Source of the DNA: R-RK-3 sp963834945
GTDB taxonomy: Bacteria > Pseudomonadota > Alphaproteobacteria > Rhizobiales > Rhodomicrobiaceae
Length of the DNA stretch: 64,000 nt
Direction of reading: 5' to 3'
Assembly: GCA_963834945.1 (NCBI GenBank)
Contig: CAWIDT010000008.1
Location: 1 to 64,000, forward strand
Shown here piece by piece: positions 40,571 through 49,475 of this stretch; position 1 is the stretch's first letter; every line of letters begins with the position of its first letter. The notes under the pieces are model-generated. The model searched no databases. It saw only the letters and a program-made list of their open reading frames with translations, and had not been told where the DNA came from. Position numbers and translations under genes: made by a program.

Positions 40571-42028
40571 CTAATTGTGACGGATTTCCAGGCCGAACTC
40601 CCGCATCTTCCGATACAGCGTCGAGCGCCCGATTCCGAGACGGCGCGCAACCTCGGTGATATGGCCACGATAATGGCCCAGCGCGAGACGGATCAGATCC
40701 GCCTCCATATCGTCCAGCCGCCTGATCTCGCCTTCGTCGGTCAGAGCCGGAATGCCCAGCGCCACCCCTGTCGGGGCAGGGGCCAGCGAAATGGCGCGCG
40801 CCGCCGGCCAGTGACCACCGATCATGGCCGGTCCGTGATAGCCGGGCTTGGCCGGCAACGTGGGAGCTTGGGGCACTTCCGCCCTGAAGCCGGGCACCTG
40901 CGTCGCAATTTGCGGGAAATCGCTGATGGTGAGCCGGTCGCTTTCGGCCAGAATGACGCCGCGATAGATGGTGTTTTCAAGCTGCCGCACATTTCCCGGC
41001 CAGGCATACGCTTGCAGCAGCGTCATTGCGGCGGGGTCGATCTCCTCTATCCGCTTACCTTCCTCCGCGATGATGTGGGCGAGGAAATGCTGGCTGAGGG
41101 CGGGCACATCCTCGATCCGGTCGCGCAAGGGCGGCAGCCAGATGGGGAACACGTTGATGCGGTAATACAAATCCTCGCGGAACTGCTGGCGCTTGACGCG
41201 CTCGATCAGATTGCGGCTGCTCGTGCAGATCAGCCTGACGCGCGGCTTGCCGTCGCGGATGAAGCCGGTCTCGCTGGCAAGCAGCGCCGCAAGCCTCGAT
41301 TGCGAGGCGTCGCTCAATTCGCTGACTTCCTCCAGGAAGAGAACGCCGCCATCCGCACTCGCCCAGGCGGCGTCGATAAAGTCCGTCTCCCCGGTTTCGC
41401 CTGGCTGGGATCTGTCGCGCTGGCCGCCGGCACAATGCAGGGTGTGGAACGGGCCCTGCCGGCGCGCGCCGGCGCCGAATATCGCCCTGGCCAGCAATCC
41501 CTTGCCTGTCCCCGGCTCACCTTCGATCAGGATCGGCAATTCCAGGTCGGCCGCACGTCTGGCGAGCGTCGTCGCGCGCTGTATTTCGGGCGATGCAGCA
41601 ACGATGTCGGAGAATTCCGGACGCCCTTCCAGTTTGCGCCGGATACGGGCGATCTCGCCTTCCAGCGCACTGATCTTCAGGCTGCTGCGCACCGCGCCCT
41701 CAAGGCGGTCGGCGGCGGCGGGTTTGACGATGACCTCGCTGGCTCCGGCCGCCAGCGCTTCCTGCGACGCGTCCCCTGGATCCGCCGCGGTCAGCGCGAT
41801 GATGGGCATATGGGCCTGCTCGCGCAGATGCCGCATCACCGTCAGGCCGCTCATGTCGGGCAGTTGCATATTGAGCAGCACCAGTTCGGGCGCTCCCCAG
41901 CCGAAATCGCCAAGCACCTCGGCCCCCGTCGCCAAAGTCCTTGGGGTAAGGCCAAGCTGTGAGACGATTTCCTGAAGACGGCGGCCCTCGACGGGATCGG
42001 CTTCGACAATCAGGACATAATTCGCCAT
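40571..42028 (-). CDS. Enhancer-binding-protein-like regulator lacking phosphoacceptor Asp and GAFTGA loop
   Basis: From the Met at 42028 the protein is 485 residues: receiver domain (1-120), AAA+ domain (about 150-370) and a C-terminal Fis-type helix-turn-helix (HITEVARRLGIGRSTLYRKM). Walker A GEPGTGKG, Walker B GGVLFLEEV and the R-finger block REDLYYRINVFPIWLPPLRDR are present. Two hallmarks are missing. The receiver acceptor is Asn (N53 in LVLLNMQLPDMSG). The loop between HCAGG and ADGGVLF is about 14 residues short and has no GAFTGA. It probably does not respond to phosphorylation and may not activate sigma-54, acting instead like VpsR- or TyrR-type relatives. It is divergent from pepF. 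Confidence 0.88.
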   Translation of the reverse strand: MANYVLIVEADPVEGRRLQEIVSQLGLTPRTLATGAEVLGDFGWGAPELVLLNMQLPDMSGLTVMRHLREQAHMPIIALTAADPGDASQEALAAGASEVIVKPAAADRLEGAVRSSLKISALEGEIARIRRKLEGRPEFSDIVAASPEIQRATTLARRAADLELPILIEGEPGTGKGLLARAIFGAGARRQGPFHTLHCAGGQRDRSQPGETGETDFIDAAWASADGGVLFLEEVSELSDASQSRLAALLASETGFIRDGKPRVRLICTSSRNLIERVKRQQFREDLYYRINVFPIWLPPLRDRIEDVPALSQHFLAHIIAEEGKRIEEIDPAAMTLLQAYAWPGNVRQLENTIYRGVILAESDRLTISDFPQIATQVPGFRAEVPQAPTLPAKPGYHGPAMIGGHWPAARAISLAPAPTGVALGIPALTDEGEIRRLDDMEADLIRLALGHYRGHITEVARRLGIGRSTLYRKMREFGLEIRHN

Positions 42029-42273
42029 AAACGCCACTCGGGTTACATGAATTGCGGGAAATGCGAGGCACTGCTCCTTGCATATTTCGCAGGCAGCAAC
42101 TTGAGATTGTGGCATGCAAGCGTAAAAACACGCTAAATCCGGCTTTTTAGCGTTGATCGCTTTTTTGCCGGCGGCCGGGAGCGCGACATGGCGTTCCAGC
42201 CGCTTTGACATTGCAGGACGGATTGCTCATCTTATGACGAACGTTGTGATACAACCCACGGGAGCAGGATAGA

Positions 42274-44154
42274 ATGAGGCGTTTACCGCACTCTGCCGGT
42301 GTGGCCAATGACGATAAAAGCGTCATTTTCGGCGCCCCGGATAGCGAAACCGGCGCGGCCGAACTGGGCGACATGCCCACCTGGAATTTAACCGATCTTT
42401 ACCCGTCCGCCTCGTCCCCGGAGCTGATGCGTGACCTGCAGGAGGCCGCCGACGGGGCGGAAGCCTTCGCCGCGCGCTATCAGGGCAAGCTGGACGCTTT
42501 GGCGCAAACGAAAGGCTCGGCGGGACTTTTCGCTTGCATCAAGGATTACGAGGGGCTGCAGGACCTGATTGGCCGCATCGGCTCATTCGCCTACCTCAAT
42601 TACGTCACCAAGGCCGACGACCCGGTGCGGGCCAAGTTCTTCGGCGACATGCAGGAGCAATTGACCAATATCGGGTCGAAGCTGCTGTTTTTCGGCCTCG
42701 AGCTGAACCGCGTCGACGACGCGCTGCTGGAACGCATCCAGAACCAGCCGCCACTCGATCATTACCGTCCCTGGCTTGAGGAACTGCGCAAGGAAAAGCC
42801 CTATCAGCTCGCCGATGATCTGGAGCGGCTGTTCCACGAGAAGGCGATGACCGGCCGCGCCGGCTGGAGCCGCCTGTTCAGCGAGACGATGACCGCGCTG
42901 CGCTTCGACATCGATGGGCAAAAGCTGCCGATCGAGCCGACGCTGAACAAGCTTGTGCATCCCGATGAGACCGTCCGGCGCAAGGCCGCCGAGGCGCTGA
43001 CCAAGGTGTTCACGGCCAATCTGCCGCTGTTCACGCTGATCTCCAATATCCTGGCGAAGGACAAGGAGATTTCCGACCGTTGGCGAGGCTTCAAGGACGT
43101 TGCCGCCTCGCGTCACCTGGCCAACAATGTCGAGCCGGAAGTGATCGAGGCGCTGGTAACGGCGGTGCGCGAGCATTATCCGCGCATTTCGCATCGCTAT
43201 TATCGGATGAAGGCGCGCTGGATGGGCAAGGAGCGGCTGGAATTCTGGGATCGCAACGCGCCGATCATCAACAACAGCGACCGCAATGTGCCCTGGGAAG
43301 AGGCGCGCCGGCTGGTGCTTTCGGCTTACGGGAATTTCTCGCCGGACATGGCGCGGATCGCTCGCGAGTTCTTCGACAAGCACTGGATCGATGCGCCCGT
43401 GCGCGACGGCAAGTCGCCGGGCGCCTTTGCGCATCCCACCGTGCCCAGCGCGCACCCTTATGTCATGATGAATTATATGGGCAAGCCGCGCGACGTGATG
43501 ACGCTCGCGCATGAGCTGGGCCACGGCGTGCATCAGGTGCTGGCCAACAGCCAGGGTCCGCTGATGGCCTATACGCCGCTCACCTTGGCGGAAACGGCTA
43601 GCGTCTTCGGCGAGATGCTGACGTTCAAATCCATCCTGGCGACGACGGCCGATCCGCAGGAAAAGAAGGCGCTGCTGGCGCAGAAGGCGGAAGACAAGAT
43701 CAACACCGTGGTGCGCCAGATCGCCTTTTTCGAGTTCGAGCGCCGGGTACACACCGAGCGGCTCGAAGGTGAACTGACATCGGACAGGCTGGGCGAAATC
43801 TGGATGGATGTCCAGACGGAAAGCCTTGGACCATCAATCAATCTGGGCGAGGGCTACCAGGTTTTCTGGTCATACGTGCCGCACTTCGTGCATTCGCCCT
43901 TCTATGTCTACGCCTATGCCTTCGGCGACTGCCTGGTCAATTCGCTCTATGCCGTCTATGAGAACAGCACCGGCGGTTTCCAGGAGCGCTATCTCGACAT
44001 GCTGCGCGCGGGCGGCACCAAGCACCACAAGGAGCTGCTGGCGCCCTTCGGCCTCGATGCCAGCGACCCAGGCTTTTGGGCGATGGGGCTCGGCGTCATC
44101 GAGCGGCTCATCGACGAATTGGAAGCGTTCGACGATGCGCCGGCTGCCGCTTAG
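42274..44154 (+). CDS. pepF: Oligoendopeptidase F, M3 metallopeptidase
   Basis: This is a 626-residue cytoplasmic zinc peptidase that degrades short peptides, roughly 7-17 residues long. The zinc motif HELGHGVHQ is at about residues 413-421, with the downstream Glu in LAETASVFGEMLTF. The N-terminal part (WNLTDLYPS) and PSINLGEGYQVFWSYVPHFVHSPFYVYAYAFG are typical of the pepF/M3 clade 3. The first ~35 residues are not conserved, so the true start may lie a little downstream. It is divergent from the enhancer-binding-like regulator and followed at 91 bases by an ABC1 kinase, as in many rhizobia. Confidence 0.92.
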   Translation: MRRLPHSAGVANDDKSVIFGAPDSETGAAELGDMPTWNLTDLYPSASSPELMRDLQEAADGAEAFAARYQGKLDALAQTKGSAGLFACIKDYEGLQDLIGRIGSFAYLNYVTKADDPVRAKFFGDMQEQLTNIGSKLLFFGLELNRVDDALLERIQNQPPLDHYRPWLEELRKEKPYQLADDLERLFHEKAMTGRAGWSRLFSETMTALRFDIDGQKLPIEPTLNKLVHPDETVRRKAAEALTKVFTANLPLFTLISNILAKDKEISDRWRGFKDVAASRHLANNVEPEVIEALVTAVREHYPRISHRYYRMKARWMGKERLEFWDRNAPIINNSDRNVPWEEARRLVLSAYGNFSPDMARIAREFFDKHWIDAPVRDGKSPGAFAHPTVPSAHPYVMMNYMGKPRDVMTLAHELGHGVHQVLANSQGPLMAYTPLTLAETASVFGEMLTFKSILATTADPQEKKALLAQKAEDKINTVVRQIAFFEFERRVHTERLEGELTSDRLGEIWMDVQTESLGPSINLGEGYQVFWSYVPHFVHSPFYVYAYAFGDCLVNSLYAVYENSTGGFQERYLDMLRAGGTKHHKELLAPFGLDASDPGFWAMGLGVIERLIDELEAFDDAPAAA

Positions 44155-44245
44155 AGCCTTGACGCGGCTATTCGGCCGGAGATCTTGGAAACAAATCTGG
44201 CTCAACCCATGTCGAGGCCAGCCTGAACCTTGAGCCGGACGGATC

Positions 44246-45625
44246 ATGACCGATAACCCTCCCCCTCGCGACGACGAAGCCAATCGGTTGAGCCGCCGGC
44301 TGCAGCGCTATGCGCAAGTCGGCACCAATGTCGGCGGCATGGCGGCGGGCATGGCGACGCGCTATGTGCTGGGCCTGACGCTGGATCGCGAGAAGAACGC
44401 CGGGGCGCTCGCCAATGCGCTGGGCGGCCTCAAGGGGCCGCTGATGAAGGTGGCGCAGCTGCTGTCCACCATCCCCGACGCGCTGCCGCCCGAATATGCC
44501 GAGGAACTCGCCAAGCTGCAGATGCACGCGCCGCCCATGGGCTGGGTGTTCGTCAAGCGACGCATGGCGGCGGAGCTGGGGCCGGATTGGGAGAGCAAAT
44601 TCGCCGAATTCTCGCGTGAGGCGGCGGCATCGGCCTCACTGGGGCAGGTGCATAAGGCAAAGGCGCTCGATGGCGCGCTGCTCGCCTGCAAGCTGCAATA
44701 TCCGGATATGCAGTCGGCGGTCGAGGCCGATCTCAACCAACTCCGCGTCGTGCTCGCCATTCATAAGCGGCTCGAACCGGTGATCGACACCTCGGAAATC
44801 GCGGCCGAGATCTCCGCCCGGCTGCGCGAGGAGCTGGATTACGGATTGGAGGCGCGGCATATGGCACTGTATGGCGCGATATTCGCGAACGATCCGCTGA
44901 TCCGCGTGCCGGCCGGGCGACCGGAGCTGTCGACGCGCCGGCTGCTGACCATGGACTGGCTCGAAGGCGGGCGGCTGCTGGAGTACAAGAGCAAGGATCA
45001 GGAGGCGCGCAACCAGATCACACGGGCGCTGTTCCGCGCCTGGTGGTATCCGTTCAGCCATTACGGCGTGATCCATGGCGACCCACATCTGGGCAATTAT
45101 TCGATCTTCGAGACGGATGGGCGCGCGTCGGGCATCAATCTGCTCGATTATGGCTGCGTGCGCACCTTCGCGCCGCGCTTCGTCGGGGGCGTGGTCGATC
45201 TCTATCACGGCCTCTCGCGCGGCGACCGTGCCCTGATCGTGCATGCCTATGAGACCTGGGGCTTCAGCGGCCTGTCTAACGAACTTATCGACATTCTCAA
45301 CATCTGGGCGAAATTCATCTACGGCCCGCTGCTCGACGACCGTGTGCGGCGCATCGCCGAGGGCGTTTCGCCCAGTCAATATGGCCGCAAGGAAGCCTTC
45401 ACCGTCCATAAGGGGCTGAAGGAGAAAGGCCCGGTGAAGGTGCCGCGCGAATTCGTCTTCATGGACCGGGCGGCGATCGGCCTTGGCGGCGTGTTCCTGC
45501 ATCTGGATGCGGAGCTGAATTTCTACCGGCTGTTCAACGAGACGATCGAGGGCTTCGATCTGGCAACGGTGCAGGCGCGGCAGGCCGCCGCCTTCGGCGC
45601 CGCCGGCGTGCCGCTGCCGGAATGA
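44246..45625 (+). CDS. ABC1/AarF (UbiB-related) atypical kinase
   Basis: This 459-residue protein of the ABC1 family has an Ala-rich loop replacing the usual glycine-rich loop (AAASASLGQVHKA), the family KxGQ-like motif as LMKVAQLLS, EELDYGLEARH, catalytic HGDPHLGNYSIF and the metal-binding LLDYG in place of DFG. Relatives support ubiquinone synthesis or lipid homeostasis, with ATPase rather than classical kinase activity. No obvious C-terminal transmembrane pair was seen, so it is probably soluble or peripheral. Its stop overlaps the start of the next gene by four bases (45622-45625). Confidence 0.88.
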   Translation: MTDNPPPRDDEANRLSRRLQRYAQVGTNVGGMAAGMATRYVLGLTLDREKNAGALANALGGLKGPLMKVAQLLSTIPDALPPEYAEELAKLQMHAPPMGWVFVKRRMAAELGPDWESKFAEFSREAAASASLGQVHKAKALDGALLACKLQYPDMQSAVEADLNQLRVVLAIHKRLEPVIDTSEIAAEISARLREELDYGLEARHMALYGAIFANDPLIRVPAGRPELSTRRLLTMDWLEGGRLLEYKSKDQEARNQITRALFRAWWYPFSHYGVIHGDPHLGNYSIFETDGRASGINLLDYGCVRTFAPRFVGGVVDLYHGLSRGDRALIVHAYETWGFSGLSNELIDILNIWAKFIYGPLLDDRVRRIAEGVSPSQYGRKEAFTVHKGLKEKGPVKVPREFVFMDRAAIGLGGVFLHLDAELNFYRLFNETIEGFDLATVQARQAAAFGAAGVPLPE

Positions 45626-45951
45626 GGTATAGGATATCGGTGCTGCGCATCTTGCTGGTTTTCGCCGCCCTGTCATCGCCCGCCATGGCGCAAGGCCGGC
45701 CGAGCGCGAATCTCGGCGAGATGTGCGGCGGCATCGCGGGCATTCAATGCGAGGGCGGCTTGTGGTGCGATCAGGAGCCGGGACGCTGCCGCGGCGCCGA
45801 TATAGCCGGAGCGTGCATCGAGGTTCCGCGGTTCTGCACGCGCGAATACCGCCCCGTCCTCGGCTGCGACGGGAAAACCTACGTCAATGATTGCGAGCGC
45901 CGCGCCAACAGGGCCGCCAAGGATAGGGATATCATTGGGCACGGGGATTGA
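45622..45951 (+). CDS. Secreted Kazal-type protease-inhibitor domain protein
   Basis: The 109-residue product has a signal peptide (ending SPAMAQ). A Cys-rich segment follows (GEMCGGIAGIQCEGGLWCDQ), then a Kazal fold: CIEVPRFCTREYRPVLGCDG and KTYVNDCERRANRA. The GxDGKTYxNxC pattern is diagnostic of the Kazal family. In Kazal inhibitors the residue after the second Cys contacts the target protease. Bacterial members are thought to guard against host or self proteases. It is translationally coupled to the ABC1 kinase gene by an ATGA overlap, which is odd for a secreted inhibitor. Confidence 0.8.
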   Translation: MRYRISVLRILLVFAALSSPAMAQGRPSANLGEMCGGIAGIQCEGGLWCDQEPGRCRGADIAGACIEVPRFCTREYRPVLGCDGKTYVNDCERRANRAAKDRDIIGHGD

Positions 45952-45961
45952 GCTTCAGCTG

Positions 45962-46582
45962 TCACTGGTCGGGCAACTGGGTGTCCAAATCCCGGCAATC
46001 GGCGTTATCGGTGCGGTCGAGCCGAAAGCGGCGGTCCTCGCCGCCGAGCTTCCACATGCGTCCGCCACCGGCATTCGTGTTGTCCCAGAGGCCGATCTGG
46101 TCCGGGAAATGCAGAATGGCGCTGCGTCCATCCTCGGACACATCGAACAGCAGGTCCCCTGCCTCCTCGGCTGAGCTTGCGTTGAAGGTGGAGATGCAGG
46201 CGAAACCGGCCTCCTTCCCGTAGGCGGGGATCAGCGGCTTGTCCGAGGTATCGCGGTTGGCCTGCTCGCTCCAATCGCAGCTGGCGAACACGTCGCCCTG
46301 TCTGGCGGGCTTGTCCTGACGCAGCCGCGCCCTCATCCAAACGCCTGTCGGCTCCCGGCCATATCTGACCGACATCAGCACCGAAGCAATGCGCTGACCT
46401 GGATGCTGCCGCAGATGCGCCGCATCATAGTCGCGGCGGAAGCAAATGCCGTTGCCCGGTTTGCGCGCGACAATACCGGGCAGCGGGTCGGCAGCCCGCG
46501 CGACGCCGGCCACCAGCGGCAGCAATGCGGCAACGAGCAGTGCGACGGCGGTTCGGCGCTGTCTGGGCGGGGCGCTGCTCAC
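45962..46582 (-). CDS. Secreted protein of unknown function, third gene of the DUF1800/DUF1501 operon
   Basis: The GTG at 46582 overlaps the DUF1501 stop (GTGA) and starts a 206-residue protein with a signal peptide ending VARAAD. The mature part contains several cysteines (GICFRRDYD, ASCDWSE, FACISTF, NADCRDL) and a region RSAILHFPDQIGLWDN of likely beta structure. I do not recognise a family. Coupled translation with DUF1501 suggests it is part of the same exported system. Confidence 0.65.
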   Translation of the reverse strand: MSSAPPRQRRTAVALLVAALLPLVAGVARAADPLPGIVARKPGNGICFRRDYDAAHLRQHPGQRIASVLMSVRYGREPTGVWMRARLRQDKPARQGDVFASCDWSEQANRDTSDKPLIPAYGKEAGFACISTFNASSAEEAGDLLFDVSEDGRSAILHFPDQIGLWDNTNAGGGRMWKLGGEDRRFRLDRTDNADCRDLDTQLPDQ

Positions 46583-47814
46583 ACGAGCAGGCCCTGCATT
46601 GGCGCGACACTTGCGGACTCCGGGAACACCGCATCTGCGAGCATGGCGGCCGAGGCGCCGAACTGGTCCGCGAGCAAGCCCTTGAGCACGGCGCGCAGGT
46701 CGGTGGTCGGCTTCAGGTCGCGGCCCTCGTAAAGCTGCGCGTCGGCGAGCCCTGGCCAGTCGGCGATGACGCGGCCACCCTTGATCGCGCCGCCCGCCAG
46801 CAGCGCCACCGTGCCGGTGCCGTGATCGGTGCCGACCGTGCCGTTGATCTTCGCCGTCCGGCCGAATTCGGTAACGACCGCAATGGCAGTGTCCTTCCAT
46901 TTGTCGCCGAGCCCCGTCTCGAACGCCTCGAACGCGCTATCGAGGCCGGACAGCCGGTTGGCGAGTTGCCCGGTCGCGCCGCCTTCATTGGCGTGCGTGT
47001 CCCAGCCGTCGAAGGCGAGAGCGGCAACGCGCGGACCGTCGTCGGCGGCCATGATTTTCGCCGCGCCGCTGGCCGCCAGCCGCATGCCGGCCGGCTGGTT
47101 CGCGCCACCGGCACCCTTCGCCATGTCGCCGCTGGTCCCGGCCATGGCTCCGGTGTCGATACCGGCGCGCAAGGCTTGCGCCAGCACCGGATCGCGATGC
47201 GTGTAAAGGTCGAGAACGCGGCTGGCGAGGTCGCCGCCCGCCGTCGGCAGGATCTGCGGCGCCCAGCCAAGTACGGGCGCCGGACCGCGCATCACCAGCG
47301 GCGACACGGGCCCGACGCCGAGGCCGCGCACCGGCCGCACTCGTTCGCCCGCCGGAAGACCGGCGACGGCGCGGTTCAGCCAGCCGCTATCCGTGCGGCC
47401 CTGATGCGCATAGCCGCTTTCGAGCACGTCCTGGCCGTCGAAATGCGAGCGCTCCCGGTAGCTGGTTGCCACGGCATGCACCACCGCCGCCTGGCCCGCA
47501 TGGTAGAGCCGGGCGAAATTGGGCATCGCCGGATTGAGCGCGAAAAAGCCGTCGAGCGGCAGCGCCGCGTACTCGCCGGTGAGCGAAAGCGCCAGATCGC
47601 CATGCAGCCGCGCATAGTCAGGGTCGCCTACCGGGCCGACGGCGGACAGCCCGTCCAGCGCGCCGCGAAGGATGATTACGACGAGGCGCGGATCGCGCCC
47701 TTGCGCCGCGAGGGCAAAGCGCGGCAGGTTGGCCCACGCGACCAGCGCGCCGCCGCCGATAATCAAGGCGCGGCGCGAAATCGAGGGCGTTTCGCAGCAA
47801 ATCGGCATCGTCAC
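46579..47814 (-). CDS. DUF1501 exported protein, sulfatase/alkaline-phosphatase-like fold
   Basis: The 411-residue product starts with a Tat-type signal (SRRALIIGGGALVAWANLPRF). The DUF1501 domain is recognisable by LVVIILRGALDGLS near the start, SHFDGQDVLESG, FDGWDTHANEGG and TEFGRTAKINGTVGTDHGTG. The Asp/His/Thr placements resemble metal ligands of the alkaline phosphatase superfamily, but no activity is established. It overlaps the upstream DUF1800 gene by four bases and the downstream gene by four, forming a tight three-gene operon. Confidence 0.88.
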   Translation of the reverse strand: MTMPICCETPSISRRALIIGGGALVAWANLPRFALAAQGRDPRLVVIILRGALDGLSAVGPVGDPDYARLHGDLALSLTGEYAALPLDGFFALNPAMPNFARLYHAGQAAVVHAVATSYRERSHFDGQDVLESGYAHQGRTDSGWLNRAVAGLPAGERVRPVRGLGVGPVSPLVMRGPAPVLGWAPQILPTAGGDLASRVLDLYTHRDPVLAQALRAGIDTGAMAGTSGDMAKGAGGANQPAGMRLAASGAAKIMAADDGPRVAALAFDGWDTHANEGGATGQLANRLSGLDSAFEAFETGLGDKWKDTAIAVVTEFGRTAKINGTVGTDHGTGTVALLAGGAIKGGRVIADWPGLADAQLYEGRDLKPTTDLRAVLKGLLADQFGASAAMLADAVFPESASVAPMQGLLV

Positions 47815-49325
47815 CTCCGCTGAAATTCCGGGGACATGAACAGGATCGCCAGCCCCTGCTGGCGGGATTCGGCCCGCGCGATCGCCTCGCTGGTCTCGGC
47901 GGAAGCAGACGTTCCCACCACCGCATCAAGCACCCCGAGCGGCTGCTCGGCGATCTTGGCCTGCTGCGCGGCGCGCCAGGAAACCTCCAGCCGCGCCTTC
48001 ATCGCCTCGGGCGAGGCCCAGGCATCGGCGGTATCGGGGAAGCCGTTCGGCCCGGGCGGTTCCCAGGGAAGCATGCCCATGGCCTTCAGCGCGCCCAGCA
48101 CCGGCTGCGGTTTGGCGGGAAGGATGCCCGTGGCGCGGATGATGGCGGTGACGAGCTCCGCCGGGTTGCGCATCTTGGTCATCGGCGCCGCCCAGGCCGC
48201 ATCGTCCTTGATGAGCGCCAGCGACACGGCTGCAAGATCGCCATCGGTTTCCCTGAATACCCCCGCGAGCCGTTCGACAAGCGCCGGCGCCGGGAGATCG
48301 GCGACGAAATGGCGGACCAGTTTGGTAGCGATGTGCTTTGCCGTCGCGGGATTGCGCGCAAGATCGGCCAGCGCCGCCTCGCCTTGCGCCAGCCCGGCTT
48401 CGGGATAGCTCTTGCCCAGCAGCGTATGCGCACCGGGCTCATGCCAGTTGGGAAGGAATATGAAGCGGCCCGGCTCTCCCAGCCGCCCTTTCGGCCCTGG
48501 AAACGTCCAGCCCGTTATGATGCGGGCGAGCGAGGTGACATCGGCCTGGCTATAGCCGCCATCGGCGCCGAGCGTGTGCAATTCGAGTGTCTCGCGCGCC
48601 AGATTTTCATTGAGCCCCTTGCCGCGATTATGTCCGGCCCTGGAATTGGGTCCGGTCGAGCGCTGATTGTCCAGATAGAACAGCATGGCGGGATGCTGCT
48701 CCACGGCCCGCAGCATGTCGCCGAAACGGCCGAGCACATGAGGGCGGATGGCCTCGCGCTCGAACGACCCGGCCGAAGCGCGCACCATCGGGCCTTTGGC
48801 GGTCGATACTGCGAAATGATTGGCCCAGAAGGCGACAAGCCGCTCGACGAAGCCGGCATCGGCCTGCGCCTGTTTGCGTATGCGCGCCATCACCTCGTCC
48901 AGATAGAGCTGCCGGATCGGATTGTCGCCCGGCTTCGCGGCTGGCTTTGCCATAGGCGCCGCCTCGGCGCCGTTCATGGCCGGCTCGGCCGCCGCATCCG
49001 GCTGTTGCATATCTGACATCTGCGCCGACGGCTGCTTGGCGTCAGGCCTTGGGGCCCGCGTTCCGCTTTCGTCCATGGCACCGGAGGCGGAGGCGACTCG
49101 CGCACGTTCCTCCTTCCGGCGTTCCCTGACGCCGAAGACGATCTGCAGCGCCTCCTCGCTTGAGGGGAGATCGGCGCCGGTCAGCGCGACATCGGCGGTT
49201 TTCACCTCATGCGCGAGAAAGCCGCGCGGATCGTCCAGGGCCGCGGTCAGATCGCCGGGCCGCGCGCCAAGACCGAAACGGTTGAGCGCCATAAGCGCCG
49301 CAAATGGGTCGGAACCCGTCCCCAT
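47811..49325 (-). CDS. DUF1800 family protein
   Basis: This 504-residue protein starts at the ATG at 49325 with AAGGAGG five bases upstream. Family landmarks are FAALMALNRFGLGARPGD near the start, RLVAFWANHFAVS, NENLARETLELHTLG, YSQADVTSLARIITGWTF and GLAILFMSPEFQRR at the end. DUF1800 and DUF1501 genes occur together widely, and the pair is thought to form an exported complex of unknown role. A Pro/Ala/Met-rich insertion (about residues 75-135) is unusually long. It is the first gene of the operon. Confidence 0.9.
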   Translation of the reverse strand: MGTGSDPFAALMALNRFGLGARPGDLTAALDDPRGFLAHEVKTADVALTGADLPSSEEALQIVFGVRERRKEERARVASASGAMDESGTRAPRPDAKQPSAQMSDMQQPDAAAEPAMNGAEAAPMAKPAAKPGDNPIRQLYLDEVMARIRKQAQADAGFVERLVAFWANHFAVSTAKGPMVRASAGSFEREAIRPHVLGRFGDMLRAVEQHPAMLFYLDNQRSTGPNSRAGHNRGKGLNENLARETLELHTLGADGGYSQADVTSLARIITGWTFPGPKGRLGEPGRFIFLPNWHEPGAHTLLGKSYPEAGLAQGEAALADLARNPATAKHIATKLVRHFVADLPAPALVERLAGVFRETDGDLAAVSLALIKDDAAWAAPMTKMRNPAELVTAIIRATGILPAKPQPVLGALKAMGMLPWEPPGPNGFPDTADAWASPEAMKARLEVSWRAAQQAKIAEQPLGVLDAVVGTSASAETSEAIARAESRQQGLAILFMSPEFQRR

Positions 49326-49475
49326 GAGCACCTCCTTCGCTGAAGCTTGCGGCATATATCGTCATTGCCAACGCGTCGGCAAGATGGCTGGCCGGGGGTG
49401 GCGGCGCCGGAAAAAGGTAACATTCTTTGTCGGCGTTCTGCGGAATGACACCGCGCGATGGTCGCGGGCGGGCCG

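Noticed and set aside
40571..42028. Idea that the missing GAFTGA in the regulator is caused by a frameshift
   Set aside because: The frame is continuous and sensible on both sides, and neither alternative frame contains the motif in this segment.
44152..44245. TAGAGCC at the pepF stop considered as a third copy of the double-hairpin repeat
   Set aside because: Only the first seven bases resemble the repeat boundary. The core and both stems are absent.
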